From Liolophura sinensis (taxonomy: Eukaryota; Mollusca; Polyplacophora; Chitonida; Chitonidae), in the NCBI RefSeq assembly GCF_032854445.1, contig NC_088295.1, positions 29,191,385 through 29,255,384 of the forward strand: a stretch of DNA of 64,000 bases, in the 5' to 3' direction. The position numbers and the translations under genes are program-made. The stretch's first letter is position 1; every line of letters begins with the position of its first letter. The notes below the pieces were generated by a model. The model worked only from the letters and a program-made list of their open reading frames with translations. It was not told where the DNA came from and ran no database searches. This document shows, piece by piece, positions 43,680 to 58,412 of the stretch.

Positions 43680-46040
43680 GTCATTTTACAGTAGTCGGTG
43701 TTTTACAGATCGTCGTAGAATTCTCGAAATTCTTACGCGCATTTCATATTTATAAGTTTGACGAAATTTGACGAAAGTGACATTCTTATATATGCACTTG
43801 TGTTAATAACTTAGAAAGAAAATTTACATTGGTAAAATTTATTTTAAAAATACAACTGAATTATTTCCTAACCTGTATACAAAACATATCAAATATTGAT
43901 GGAAACGGTTCAATATTTTAATAGTTTAGTAATTGTTTGATTCTGGTTTTGTGTGTCGTGTCAACGTATTGTAACATCCCTGAAAGATAAACGCTTGCTT
44001 CTTTTCTGTATTTGCCACCTGTGCTAAGGGCTTAAGGCAGGACCATGTTCTGTAGACTTAGACGACAAACAGTTCGTGTTCTTCGGCGTTCAGGCTAGAG
44101 AGGCCAAAATGTATCAGGAAATTATCAGATGGAACAGCCTCTTTGACAAATTATAAAAAAAGGACTGATAGTTTTTCTTCTTTACAAGAACTTAAAATCG
44201 GTGCAAAATGTCAGAACAACAGAGCGTTTTTTTTAAGCGAAGACCCTTCTCCACTAAATCGGAAATTTCATACAAAAGTAGCAAACTTAATATATCAATA
44301 TTGATATTTTCTTTAAATGTTCATACACCTAGCATTAATGGTTAACACATAGAACTTAAGAAAAACAAAACTGGTGAGAAATTATTTTGAAAAATCGTCC
44401 TAAATTTGTTTTCAACGCTGGGATGTGCCAAATGTCAGAAAAATACTAAGTATTTTCCTTTTGAGATACGACATCCTACTTATTACAAAAGTTTATCCCT
44501 GGAATTATTTTTATCAAGAAAATCGTCAAAAACTTTAAACAGCCAGTGAAACCATTTGTTATATGAACTGGAATCCAATAAACTTTTGTTGTGCACAGTT
44601 TGCACTGAGAACTCCCTCAAAACTATTCAGATTCACCATCAAAGAACATATTATTGGTTTATTTTGACTGGGATTACAGAAGTGCCATTAGATGTTAACG
44701 CTTTTTATGTGTTGTGTCATTCCTGGAATTCCTTTGATGCCATTTAGGGACAATCCGAGCTCTTTATTATCAAATGGCGGGCTTGCCCTGATTTTATACG
44801 CACATAATGAAGAATATAACGCACACCGAAGAATATATAGGGATGTAATTTTTGCACAATAACATTCTTTTAATAGTGTAAATAATGACCCAAGTACCAG
44901 TGTAGCTTACAGTCCGGTATGTTTGCATTGTCTATTTAACCAAATAGGTAAACGAAGTTATATGCATTTATTTCCAGATATGTTTATAGATTTCCACGAT
45001 CTTTTAATGTAAGTCACAAGCCGCAAACTTGACTTTTGAAGACGAGGTGTGAAAACCCTACGCTTGTCCTGTCCATAGACATTGTCCTTGTCAGGTACAC
45101 TACACGAGCTGATTCATAGTTCTAGGATAGCTTACTACAGGCTAAATGACCAAAACACAAACACATCCTGCTCACATAAATAAAATCATAACCTCAGAGA
45201 CATTTCTGCACTGGCTGCGGTTTGGGGGTGAGATAATGTTATAACATAACGTTATATTTACCCAACTTGTCATTGTTAGGATTCTACCAAGTATAGGTAT
45301 CTGGAAATGCATGGTACGAAAGACAGAAGACATTCAATATTTTAAATATTAGACCCCGTCTTTTTCATCTTGACAATTCTGGTGGTAGGTATGTTATTTA
45401 CTTTCATGAGTAAAAATTTTAACTTAGTGAGTCAAAGTTTACTTTATGGACTAAAAGAGAAAAAATCCTTTTATTCCTTTAAAAATATATGGACTATAGC
45501 TTCCCTGTGAGTATGTGCCTAACGCTTTTGAAGGAACTGGTTTAACTCGACCTCCAGTATAGAGACCTTTTCGCCAGCCGTGTTGTATCGCACCCCTCAG
45601 CACATATATAACCGCTAAGGTTATTAATTTTTCGCGCATTATTTGCTAAACGGGCAATGAATGAGAGCCAATATCGAGAACAGTGTATTGTATTCAGCAC
45701 CCAACCACACCCTTAAAACCGGCATGAGGACCAGCGGGTGAAATTCGACACTGGACATCCACGGACCTGTAACCAAGGACCACACCCGATTGGACCAGGT
45801 ACCGATTTCAGATTTGATTAAATAAACGACAGCAATCTAAAGCGTGAATAGATCTTGAAGGAGATAACCCTAGATGTAGTGAACATTGAAGTATCTAACA
45901 AGTCTTGTCATTATACAAACGTGTTTCTATAACCTTGATGATGATACCGTCCTAATGCATGGTAACATTGTAACATATCAACTATGAATGAGTTTTGGTA
46001 GAAATGAAGATTTAGAATGCACTTGGCAAGATATATAATA
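43680..46040. other. No recognised gene
   Basis: AT-rich. Only short frames without domain features. Confidence 0.5.
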
Positions 46041-46043
46041 TTA

Positions 46044-46266
46044 GGGGTCTTCGTGGCCTAGTGGTTAGCGTGATAACAGGAGCTTCTTACCAATGCGAGC
46101 GGTGCGAGTTCAAGTCCAGCTCATGCTGGCTTTCTCTCCCATCACACACATGGGAAGGTCTGGCATAGACCTGTAGATGGTAATAGCTTTCCACTGTGCT
46201 TTCCCCGGGCTTTGTCCGGTTTCCTGCCACCGTCATGCTGGGAGCCATCGTATAAGTGAAATATAA
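46044..46266 (+). mobile_element. V-SINE-like element, tail-truncated
   Basis: The head GGGGTCTTCGTGGCCTAGTG (box A TGGCCTAGTGG) and box B GAGTTCAAGTCC are intact. AGCTCATGCTGGCTTTCTCTC, the core CCCCGGGCTTTGTCCGGTTT and CATCGTATAAGTGAAATA follow. The 3' segment GAGTACGGCGTAAAAC and the tail are missing or diverged. The head differs from the 25454-25708 copy (CCTAGTGG for CTCAGTCGG). Confidence 0.85.
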
Positions 46267-46269
46267 ATG

Positions 46270-48880
46270 ATTTTAATGAGGGTCTGTGATGGCTACACTT
46301 TGATGGTTATCACCGACGAAAACGTGATCCGTAATAACACGCCAGGTGGTTTGAAATATACATGCGTATATCGCTAAATTCGGAACGCGTAACCATGTGG
46401 TCAAAAATACACTTTGTTCTGTACATACATTTTAAACGCATTTATGGACAATATGTGGGCATATCCCTAATTTATGTGATATTTTAAGACCATGCCAGGC
46501 ATTACCTACATGGTGTGTAAAGTGGTTATACCCCTGCTCTCTTGGCAAACAGGTTTTAGACATGGAATTGTTCCCATACCAAAAACCCCTAAGTGGCCAG
46601 AAGAACAAGTCCCAGTAAACGTTATTGACGAGAAGTGGTAAAACACACAGTCTGAAGCTTACAGCTCTGTTTGTGACCCGCTTTGATGTTCTGATAGCTA
46701 CATCCACTATTATTATTTCCAATTACTCGATTCCTTTGAAGTCAGAGACATTACCATTGTGGAGGGATTTTGTCGCTGGAGTGAATATTGGCCTACGCTA
46801 TGTCAGCCATGAAGGCTTGGACACGTCCATGCGTCTCCACGAACCAGAAAAGGCAATGCCAAAATATTAATAATTATTTGCTGAGTCACTCCATTGACAT
46901 GGCGGATGTTTGACATGCTAGTAATAACATGGTATCATAACGTAATATTTCCCCAAAGCAGCAACTATGGCTTAAATGAAAAAGGATCAAAATATAAATC
47001 CAGTTCAGAGGCCTCAAAACCTTCCTATTCAATTAAAATTATTCCTATATATTTGGTTCATTTTCAACATCAAACTTGGTTTATTTACTGGGCATGTAAA
47101 TTAATCACTGCCAGGTGTATTTCATATACACGATATTCAATGAAAATATCTCCAATTTTATCAGTGCGCAGATTGTGAGACATTTGGATGAAAGCAATTC
47201 TCTCGACCTTACAATAGAATGACTTCTCATAATTCAGCCAAAACATTATTTTACTTGGCCTTTTCTAGTCAATTATCTATATCACAGCATGATTTGTCCA
47301 TCAAACCCTAGCGATATGTTCACACTGTTGCGGCGACGAATCCCGGTGCGTGACGAGATTACCGTGAATCGATCACGTGGATGCGTCTAGCCTATCAGTA
47401 TTGTCGTCGTTTGTTGCTATCAAACCGAACGAGACGTATAGTCCAGTAGGCTATTTAGTTAATATCTGCCGCCAACAAACGCTTCCCTTTAATCTTTTTA
47501 GTGGTTTTGTTAGTAAAAAAAACATATCGGATGAGACAAATCCCCCACATCCCCTGTAGGTTTATTACGCCAAAGAACCTTATTCATTTGTTACCGCAGT
47601 TTCTCCCTGGGGACTGAGATCAGAGACGGCTGGGTTAGCTCCCTCGGACACCTTATTTCCGGTGTAACCTTTGCACCACAGTAAGCTTATATTTACCCTC
47701 CTCTTCCTGTTTGTGGTATCCTCATTACTCACGTCTAAGGGGACAAAAGAGAGTAGTGCGACTGACCACAAGCAGATCTGCTGGGATGTTCTAATCTAAC
47801 GAGAGAAATGCACCTTTAGCCGAGATGAAAGGACAGAATCATAGTTTGTGTTGCAGCCAGTCCACATTAGATAACGCACATGTATCTGCAGTGGTTTTTG
47901 AAGGAACACTCTTGATCTGAAGCAGGAATCAAAATCATCCCTATTATCAAAGCGTGCGAACTTGTTTGAAATTAATAGTTTTTATTGCAGCCTGTCCACA
48001 TTAAATATCGTATATGCAGCGTTTTTTGTTAAAACAAAACGAAACTCGCCTCTGAGGCTGTCATGAGAATCATCCCGAATATTAGAACGTGAGAATTTGT
48101 GTGATATTAGTGGTGTTTAGACACTGTATGCATGATCAAATGCATTTCCTTCAACAGTCACAATAATAAACTATATGACATAATTAGGACGTTCGAATCG
48201 TTTGATGTTCACAATTAAGTATACTAATGCAATTTCGTATATCTGTTTCGTTGTCGTCTCCATTGTCATAGTTTAGTATTCATTCTTATAAAGTTATTGT
48301 GCCTATATGTTACTCCTTGTAACACATGCTGTGATCACAGGTTTCTTCTACTGGTAGACTTCCATTGTCCCACAAAAACAAAGGATGTTTGCTTAGGAGT
48401 GGCGTGATTGCAGTTGTATAATGTTCGTTTCGATCCACTTCGATAATGGACCGCGCAGAAGTTTGGTTGCGCGGGGATTAATCAAAGAGCTTTAAAAAAA
48501 TTACCTTTCTTCTTAGCTTCTGTAAAGTCAAAGGGTGTGGGGAGGATTTGGCAAAGGGGATGAAAATGAGGTAGGCTTTAACAAACTGTGTACACAAGTT
48601 TCTAGCGTTCTCTTAGCAGCTGTGGTGAGCTGGACCAGGACGATATAACCATCAGTTAGCTAATTCAGCCCTGGTGCGAGTAGCAAAGCTAAACAGTCCT
48701 GGCCAAGTCACTGCTGGAGAGGATTAGAACTGAGTCCGGCTTACTACCTACTGAATGTTTCTCTTCAAGAGAAATCGATTAACATAACAGATTAAAAAAC
48801 GTATCCGACTAGGAAGAGGAAAGCAAAGAAACTCTACTAAAAGAGGTCAGCGTAATATAGTTGAAAGTAAGGTGTGTTGC
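46270..48880. other. No recognised gene
   Basis: Mixed composition. A richer patch near 47300-47780 has a minus-strand frame (47771-47580) with a short hydrophobic start, but not enough to call an exon. No repeat is recognised. Confidence 0.4.
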
Positions 48881-48883
48881 TAT

Positions 48884-48919
48884 GGTTTCTCTCTCTCTCT
48901 CCCTCTCTCTCTCTTTCTC
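48884..48919. repeat. (TC)n microsatellite
   Basis: A run of TC dinucleotides with one C and one T interruption. Confidence 0.95.
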
Positions 48920-50430
48920 ATTTCATAGTGTAATATCTATATGGCACTGCTGAACCAAGTTGAGTTAGGTTGTATTATGACCTTTGAAATTTGTCTCTCT
49001 TGACATTTGGAATTATTTCAGCCAAGAAAAGTATTTGTTTCATGTTATATTGATTACAGTTTCAGCTGTGCTAAAACAAATTTCAAGATTTTATGTGTTC
49101 TTGCCAAATCAATAAGACTAACATGGCAATGCTGTAATCTATTCTAACATCAAACGATGTAAGCTTTAAATTGGTCAATATTTGTCGGAACTAAAGCTAC
49201 ATCAAAGTGTGGCTTTACAGTTACGAATCGGAAACTATTAGTTGAAAATCTTTGAGGAATTGTGGTTATGGTCATCCTACTTTGGTAAATGTCAAACAGA
49301 TGTTATTAAGTTACACGTTATGAATAACTTACACACATCAGGTAACAAATCCATCTACAGTTTATTTTCATTCACATTTGGCAACATTGGCAGGTGTCCG
49401 TCAACCATTGACGTAAAATAGCTGATGGGATTAATAAATAATTTAAATATGAATGAAACATTACTGTTTATTAAGGACAGACCTTTATTTGTTCACTTTC
49501 TATATCCTAAAGTAGAAAGATAAATAATAATATCAGGTACAACAAAGTGCAGTATATTATTCGGTCTGTTGGCTGCTTGTATTAGAATGGATTAGAGAGA
49601 AATTAAACGTGTATAAATTATACACGGAGGCCATTTTGCAAAATAATCAACATTGGTGTAATACTGTTCTCATTTGTTACTCTCTGCTGAAACCACTACT
49701 CATTAAACCAACCAAATAATTGTTCCACAAATAAACCTATCAGCTAAAGCTTCTTCGGTGGTACAATATATTTTGTCACCCAACATGTCAGCACAACACT
49801 CAGAGCCTAGCTCTAACTTAGGGAGTAGGCGCGTCGATTGGCTCATGTCTTCAAAGGGAATAGCTTCTGGTACAAAACAACGGCTTCTACTGGCTCATGT
49901 CTGACCATTCATATCGATCGCAATTCACGTCCGTTTGTTGAGGACAAAGGAGACGTCTGAGAGAGCGGTCTGTTGTACAGGGCAGGGTGTCACTTGCTTG
50001 TACACGTTTTGGGTTATCCCACCGAGCTGCATATATAGAGTTAATAAATAAAGAGAATTTTTTGAAAGATCAATTAATACTTTATAGCTTATACATTGGT
50101 ATACAGACATCACTAAACCAAAGTAATAAAACCATAAATCAACTAGCATCCTTGAAACCTTTGCTAAATCCAAGGTGTTCTGTTACAAGCCTCGGTTTCC
50201 TCCGTCTATAGTGTTAGTTGGGGTCGTATTACTGCAATCTTCTCGAGAACGGCGATGAAATAAATAAATTGTATGTTTATTTTTTGTCAACAAATTTGTT
50301 AAAAGATTACCCATTTTTATAATATCCATATCTAGAGGTGCTTGTCAAAGTGTAAAAGTAACTATTTGTCTTCAGAACACGTCCCCAATGTTCGGTACTA
50401 GGTCATGCATGACTTGGCTGGAAAACGATC
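48920..50430. other. No recognised gene
   Basis: AT-rich. An odd palindrome CGTGTATAA-A-TTATACACG lies at 49608-49626. Confidence 0.5.
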
Positions 50431-50432
50431 AG

Positions 50433-50885
50433 TCAAATAGAGACAGTTAGCATGAGACAATATAACACCTTCGCTTGGAAGTGTGAGCGAAAGTTTGTGT
50501 GTAGAGGCTGCATATCGCCAGCAAACCCTCGGTGCCAAGTGTCCATTTTCACCCTGGAGAACTCTCCGCACGTCCATCCTGCTAGTTCTTTAAAGGTGAA
50601 CAGTCTGTTGGCTGCTCTGTTTGAATTGTACCAATGCCAAATGGTACCAAGGTGTTGAGCGCCATGGGACACGTCTTGTAAATATCTAAATTGTTCTAAG
50701 TCACCTGACGTCGAGTGTCCCCAAAACAGAGCAGTGTTTATGAGGCAGGGATCTAAAAAGAATGATAATCGTTGTATCAGAGCGGATAAGTCAAATAGGT
50801 GGAATATTGCTTCAAAACTCGTTCCTCCAAAAATGAAGCCCCAACATTTCTGAACTACATAGAGAAGAAACATATTCCTGTGCAA
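50433..50885 (-). other. Orphan 150-codon open frame
   Basis: I do not recognise this frame. It is one of the two longest uninterrupted frames outside the retroelement and repeats. It lies in a richer patch, where long chance frames are more likely. The predicted product is rich in aromatic residues and histidine, with no signal peptide, repeat or motif that I can place. The plus strand at 50452-50658 is also open, with several cysteines, so even the strand is uncertain. Confidence 0.2.
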
Positions 50886-51150
50886 TACACTTGTACACGT
50901 TCATATCCAGTTCTTGAGCATTTGTATAGGTGGCAGTCCTAACGGGTGGGCTTTCATTGTCATCAGGGATACAAGAACTGCTCGTGTTGAATGTGTAGGG
51001 AAGTGGGGGGTTCTAGAGAAGGAGAGATACGGAGGGTTAGGGAAGGGTTAGAGAAGGCCAGAAGGGCAGATCGTTTCCCCCATATACACACGACGCTCTA
51101 TCTGTTAGGGTCGAACCCCAGCTCGCCTCCCCACACAAGCGCACCTGGCG

Positions 51151-51277
51151 ATGTACAGATGTATTCTACTGGCCGTCCTGTCAATATTTATTCATTCCAA
51201 TTTAACAGACGTTCAACCTTTCTACACTTCTTTTGGGAATTGTGTGGACCGCTTAATTCAATACTGCGATGGACTCG
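51151..51277 (+). CDS. Candidate first exon of a small secreted protein
   Basis: The ATG at 51151 has G at -3. The frame starts Met-Tyr-Arg-Cys, then a strongly hydrophobic run (ILLAVLSIFI, residues 5-14), then HSNLTD, a classical signal peptide with likely cleavage around residues 16-19. The mature part has an N-glycosylation sequon (NLT) and two cysteines spaced C-X7-C (NCVDRLIQYC). The frame reaches CTCG|GTAAGA, a good splice donor with its cut after 51277, in phase 1. Beyond it the frame continues only as less convincing sequence. I cannot place the family. No second exon was identified. It could be chance. Confidence 0.3.
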
Positions 51278-51279
51278 GT

Positions 51280-52560
51280 AAGATTTCAACGACGAGAACA
51301 AGGCTTTTGTACCCTTGTATGTTGGAGAGCTCGTTTCGGTACTTCCCGATTGTCCCTCTATTTGGACCCGTCCTTTGTCTCAGTCCCACTGCACTGTCTA
51401 TAGAGATCGGAACTGTTCTAGTAACACATTTTCCTGTATGATTAGCGGTTACGATTACTAGTGGACTACGATTCCCCGAATAAAGACTTCCATTTGCACT
51501 CGGCTGTGCACCCCTGTCTTCTGGGTAACTCCTAACTCAGCCCTGAACCCATACTGTTAAAGCGAACCTTGCAGACCATGTTGGTCTCCGTCTATCTCAG
51601 CAACGCTAGCCCAATGTTTGCCGACTTGTATTGGTGACCGCTTGTGGCAACCGATAGGGATAACATCAATGCTTTTCTCCACCGCTTCACACTTCAGCCA
51701 TATCGCTTTTCGCCGAAACGTGTTCCTGACAACTGCAGTGGCGTGCAGCCCATGCAGGAGCCTGGGACGATTCTCTGGCACGATGGTGGGGATCTTTATC
51801 TGAACGCATTCCCGATACGCTCACTTGGCCTAGTTCACAATGCTCAATTCACACATTTAGTTTAGCCTAACAGCAGCCTGGCGTTTGCACCTTTGTTCTC
51901 TACACTATACGCTCAAACTTGATGACCAGATGATGCAGGATCTTGACGTGGTTGGTTAGAACTGCATGCTACAACAGGTCTTGGAAACAGTTACATTCAT
52001 GGTATGCTTCTTACCATCATGCGTCTGGGATGCTTCTTATCATCACACGTCTGGGAAGTGTTGTCCAGTTCCAACAGTATAGCTACATCGACTATGTATT
52101 TCGATTTTTATATCAGTAGTTCCGCGAATATGTGCATCATTATTTAGAGTTTGAATGCGACTGATGTTCACGATGGTCGTATTTGAGTGGAAATTTCGTG
52201 GATGTTGGAATAGCTTATTGTATGAGTTTCCCACAAAGATGTGGGCTGGTAATGTTTTGTACGAGAGATTAGGTTTTTAATTATGCATTATAGGCTGCCC
52301 ACATTGTATGGTTAATTCCACAAAGTAAAAACCAAAAACTTGTTGAAAATAAATAATGTTGTGACATTTTAAAACGTTAAAAAAGAAAAGAAAATCCCAA
52401 ATTATTGAAATGAGAAATAAGGTTTTCCCAGGAAACTATTATTGACTCCGGAAATTCGAAAGCGGTGAATTGTGATTAAATAACGCCAAATACATTAATT
52501 TTGCTGATTTTTCTGCGATGGAAAGATATGTGATGTGGGTTAATTAATATATAGATGACG
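51280..52560. other. Richer patch, no assigned exon
   Basis: From about 51480 to 51900 the sequence is richer and open in several short frames on both strands (51557-51781 minus, 51644-51865 plus). None shows a recognisable domain. It may hold exons of the candidate at 51151 or an old repeat. Confidence 0.35.
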
Positions 52561-55500
52561 TCATTTGAGGATAAACTAAAACAGTTCACCTACTGCTGTG
52601 TAATTAATCATTAACTGTTCAAATAGCAGAATTGACCTTGTACATTCGTCTATTACAGTCTGGCAAACGTCCAGCAATTTTCTCCAGTCAAGGCGTGATT
52701 TCAACACCATTAACACGATGTTTATCATTTTTACCCCAGTATGCTTCAGCTTAAGCCCCATTGTTTCCCGCGGTAAATTCACACACGTCACCACCAACTC
52801 ATACAAACAACAAACACACAACCCTGGCTACCTTGAAATTGAACACAGCTGTATAAGTTCTGCGTGAGTACAAAGCCATCAAAGAAATCAATCAAAAACA
52901 CGCGCAATTCAGAGACGCAAATGTTAAAATGTCAACGTTTTCGAAGAGTTGAAATTATGCAACTTAAAGTGCTGCGTTCTAAATACTTTAGTGAGCCAAC
53001 CCAACATTATAAAGTTTTCCCTCCTCCACCAACATTTTTAGAAAGAGTATACTTAAGGAAAATACACCAGATTTGCAGTGAAGTTGTTATTCTCGCAAAA
53101 CGGTATATAGATGAACAATATATAACTGCATATGCTTTTTTTAAAAAATATATGTTCTGCTCATAAAATGAATAAAATATCTGGGTCCCCGGCAGTTATA
53201 AAGTAGTCATAAAATAGACTGATAGCTATACCTGAGTATGCGTGAGACAAACTAGCTGTGCTCAGATGTATATTTAATGAAGTCTGGGTATGCTTTAATG
53301 ACGAGCAAATTCAGAATAAACAACGTGTAAAGACAACTATTGCTTATAAATTTGAATACAAAAATTTTTCAACTGAAATATAGGGTCCGGCATTGTTGAC
53401 ATGAAAACAATTCACTCTGATGGCGCCTTTATTCCATATATTGATTTACGTAACACTCATATAAATGACGAAAGTTTCTTCAAAGTATGCAAGCGTCACT
53501 GTAGCTCAAGTGTGTGCATGTTCGCAACTCCCGTTATCTTTTTAGAGCTTTCTGATAAATTTTGTGAATTTTTTTTATAGTACAGTTACACTTCTTTCTA
53601 CTTTACTTTTGTCAAGCTCCTGTCACTTCTAACCAATCTGTATGCTACACTAACGATCTGGGGGACAATTTAGACAAACAATGTGTTTGAACTTGTCTGT
53701 GTATTTATCGTTCTGCAGTACAATTTCACATCTTTCTAGCTCTAGTTATTGACCGTACACTTTGCCTATCACAGGGGGTTTTTAATATGCAATGACACAC
53801 CTCCAAGAGTCGAGATAAATTTACAAATAAACAACGTATAGAGCGCCTCTCCAATTGAACTATTCCATCGCACACGCGTGATAACCAAAATCATTGGATA
53901 CATAATATATTCATCACCACGGATGAGGGTTTTAAACCATTCAGGAATAATTTAGGATACGAAATGACAACGCAAAAACCGAAACATCTCCGCTCAAATT
54001 ATTCAATAAAAATATCGTGAAAGCCATTTCAAAGTCAATACCATAAAAGTGGAAAGCTTTACACCAGACATTGTACCCGCTTGAGCAGTAATAAACGTGT
54101 GCTTTCACCATTTTACATGGTGTTAACCTGGCCAATATGATAATTAATGTTACAGTTTACATAAACGTGCCATAACATGTTCTCGTGGTGACGAGAGCAG
54201 TCGAACCTAAATAAGCATGCTCTAGTTTTATATATACTTGACCATAAAGCCATTATCTTCACCAACCTTTGAGTTAAAACATCTTGTTGCCTTACTTTAC
54301 ATCCATATTTTGTACAACAATAAAAGTCTGAAGAATGATGGCAAACAAATTGTCTTGCCACAATATATAAAGGTGTGAATCACACTGAATCAACGAATGT
54401 ACTGTAAACCGTGTACAGTCACAGAACTTTGAATTTTTATATTTAAAAATATCCCTAAATATGTAAACCAATTTTAAATATTAAAATCAAAGAAAACTGA
54501 TACGTTAAATTCTCGTCATCTGACAGGTAGCTGGAGATTGTATATTTTAAAATTTGTGTATACGTAATTATATATACCGAAATATTCAGTTCTAAGGAGG
54601 CTTTATGTTCAGGTAAACCAGGTATTTTGTGAGTGAAAAGAGCGTCCAAAAAGTTCTTATAATACTGTTTGTAGGGGATTGTAACCGAAGAAGATTCGAT
54701 GTTAGAATCATTACACGTAACACCGCCTATGTCACCTTTTATGAGTCTACTCCATGCATGCAATTTACACATGTAGGACGTCATTTAATTCTGTGAAATA
54801 AAGAATAAAAATACATCATAAAATTCAATTCAGAACAGATTATTAAATTCATCAAATTGATTTTGATAGAACTGTTATCGTACCTGCTGCAATAATTGCG
54901 GAACTTTCATCTTTCTTTCAAGAAAAAATACATATATTCTGAACCTTGACCATCATCTGTAAGCCCAGAACGTGTCTTAATAGAATTTTGGGTTCGTAGT
55001 TACTATTGTTTATTTTAATATCCACCTTTATCAACACACGGATGTTGTACATACCTGGAATAATTTAATATGCCCACGTATGCAAAAGCGCCCATAAATG
55101 TTCGGCACTAAATAGTTGACTTTATGCTTTATTATGTTTGTTAAATTTGCGCTTTGTCTTTTGTGCAACCTCCCTTGTACTGTGCAGGGTATATAGTACT
55201 GCAAATGTGAAATTCACAGAATTTGTCTTAAGTTATAAAAACGTAAAGAATCATCCGAAGGCGTGGAGAGTGGTATTATGTGAACTGTGGTTGTGTCAAA
55301 TTTGAGCCGATGAGTTAACGGTATATAGACAAGGTCACATGTATTTGTACTACAAATGGCAGTTCGTGTACGAAAATCAGGACTGTTTACAGGCCCTTTA
55401 ATCGTGCTTTAATACATGTTATTAGGGGTTGATTAAACACGCTAGTCTAAGTGACATCTGTTAAACAAAACTAGAATCCTTGATTTTGTCAAGCAATGTT

Positions 55501-58350
55501 TTCTTCTTTGGCTGATACAGTCAACCCAAAAATTTGTGTTTATTTTACGCCCTTAGTTTTAAATTCTGATATACGCGCATTCTGAAAGTTTAAGCATAAA
55601 TGCATTCAATACGCATTCATTTCTGCCATCGTTAACTGAAATTTATTATTAATTAATCATCAGTAATTTTAATAGAAGTCTGTAGCATAAAAATATTTTT
55701 CAAAAATAACCTTTCGATACATAGGTCTTTTAACCAATTATATCGTTGACAAAACGATTATACAATTAAAACTTGTAAAATATTATAACTTGAAGACTAA
55801 ATATAATCTTATAATCGTAAATATAGTTATAGTTTTTCAAAACTGCAGCACTTATTGTCCTCTTGCCTAGACTCAGCATGGGTTGACAATAAGCGGTGTA
55901 AAGTCATTTTGTGCGGCCATGATCCGCGGCGGCCATTTCCCCATCAGGCTGGGCTCAAATAGACAGATTAAACGCCTGGGAAATTCCTCATGGTCTTCAA
56001 CTAAAGCACAGTCCAACAGATCACGGTTTAACTGGAAAACACCGATCAGTTTAAGGTTTCTTCATTCTGTGACTAATTTCATCTGTAGGAATCGGTTCGG
56101 ATCTGCTAGAGGCAGTTTGACATTGTCTCGTTTATGGGGACTCGGGGCCGGTGTTCACACAGATATTGAAGGTAACAGCAACGTGTATCCTTGACGCATG
56201 AAAAGGGTGTAATAAACTTCTCATCAGGAAGGAAATGACCCATTTCACCTCATGTTAGCCGATTGTAAGTTAACCGCAAGAGAATATATTCCAGGTTTAC
56301 AACTTGTTTAATATGTTCGAAATTGGTAATTTTTTTCTCCACGGAAAAAAAGAAAACATGTTACTATCAATCTCTGTACTGTATCCAAAAACATATTTAC
56401 AAAAATATATTTTGCACCCATGCAGAAATACATAAATTCGCTAAATTGATATGACGAATGAGATTTTATGTATGAGTTTTTTCCTGTCTTTTATCTTTTG
56501 ACGCTGTCTTATAAAAACCTGTACCACAAACTGCGCCATACGGAAATGAATATGCATATTTGTGTATTGGGAAGAATTCATATATGTGAAAAATTTGTTT
56601 TAACTTTCCTTATTCTGCATTGTCAATCGGGAACATTTAATAGGCATCATGCACATTCTCATAAATGGCGAATCACTTAAGTCCATCACAAGTTTTTTTG
56701 ATTTATTATTTATCAAAGGCATTTCCTTGAGCTTTTTTGCTCTATAACTGTTACAGAATTGTACTGCATAATATATAATCGCATGGTGGGGATGGCTTGC
56801 ATGATCTTTTTGCAATTTTCTTATATCCAATCGAATAAAGACAAAGGCGTTTGAGAACCTAATACCTCGCCTAGTTATCCCATCAGATAACAAAACAGTT
56901 GCTGTGTTTCATTGTTCAGTCGAACCCATCTTGAAAAGGCCGTCATAGTCTTGTCCACGTAATATAAACTCTTCTTGTTTGAAAGTAATTCGCCCAAAAG
57001 GTTATGCCAGAGCCTTCAGTGCTCCACATGTCCTTTGAAAAGATTTAGATGGACAGGTTTAGAAAATCTTAACTTCTCCACACTTAAATCAATTGACATT
57101 TGTAAGACTGATTGAACATCTTCAAGGCCCTCCGTAAACTTTCATCTCTTTAAGTGTCTGATTTGTTACCCGCCAGCTTCTGAAAACGAGGCGTTGCTAA
57201 GGAAAGAAGTCGACACCGCACGGGCCTGACTTGGTTACCAGGGTATCTGTTTTGAAGCCATTCAGCGTAAACATTGTTCGGAGAAGTGATGCTTATGGCG
57301 TTAAAGAGACTTAATGATTATGGACGTTCTGAAACTCAACTGCGTAATAAGCACTACGGTTAATAAGCGGCCAGCGTTTTAATGAGACCCTTAAAACGCT
57401 GTATAAATATTTAGAAATTATTACCAGCTACTTAAATATAAGATTAGGTATAAATTTGTTTGAAAAGAGGAGTAGATTGACGTATGAATATCTTTTCCTT
57501 TTCAAAGAAAGATCTGATATTTTTAAAAAAATGAACTTTGGAAGGCAAAAATTCATTTAAAGAAGTGAAATGAATGTGTGCATTGACAGCCAGTATGCAA
57601 TTAAAATTTAGGGACGTCAAGAGAAAGTGTGTGAAAATGGATTTTCAGAAATCTTCATCGTTTGAGTATTTTATTCCAGTATTTGGCGTTGGTAGGCCAT
57701 TTGAGCGTGACTTCAAAAAGGCGAATGCAAATACACTGGACAGTACAAGTCCATGGTTCATTAAAAACTTGTCTAATATAACCCGATACACGGCGCTGGC
57801 GAATGACCGGCAATACCGTTAAGATTAACTACCGTTCTTATCCAATCTTAATGTGAGTCGGTCTCTTTGAGCTGCCTAGATAACGGCAGACCTGGGTCCC
57901 TGGTTCAGGACCCTGTCCACCTCACATCTGACTATCTGGTATTGGCGACTGCGGACAAACTCTCCCTGTCGCCAGGATGAAATTTCACCCTCGGTAAAGG
58001 TGATCTAATAAAAGAGCCCCCGAGTACATTTGGCATTAGCTTTACGCTCTACTGAAATGTTTGATATATACATGGGACTTTGTGGGTCAAGCCTTGCTGA
58101 CAAGGGCCGTCTGCAATTGTTTCCAGCTATCCATACTTAAACAGGTTATGATGTCCGACGAAAAACTACTGAAAATATTTTGGGACTCAAATCTGAGTTT
58201 AATACTTCTAAATGCTGCATTCCGTATTATGAATTTTCCATTATACCATAGAGGGAAATCAATTAGATGTTCTGTCCCGTGCTTTTTTCTGGCAAACACG
58301 AAACATATTCTGTGTAATTAACATCCATAAGCAAAGAGACAGGTAGCTGT
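52561..58350. other. No recognised gene
   Basis: Mostly AT-rich, with frames up to about 110 codons lacking domain features. Richer patches lie at 55900-56190 (with a GGCCATGATCCGCGGCGGCC stretch) and 57830-58030. A TATATAAAGG occurs at 54364-54373 without further support. Confidence 0.4.
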
Positions 58351-58412
58351 CAATCATTGTCGGCCATCACGATCCGGTCACCAGAGTGTCTGTTTCCACA
58401 CACACAGTCGTA

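Noticed and set aside
52864-53166. 100-codon plus-strand frame rich in Lys and Arg
   Set aside because: Composition matches A-rich DNA. There is no domain, splice context or promoter signal.
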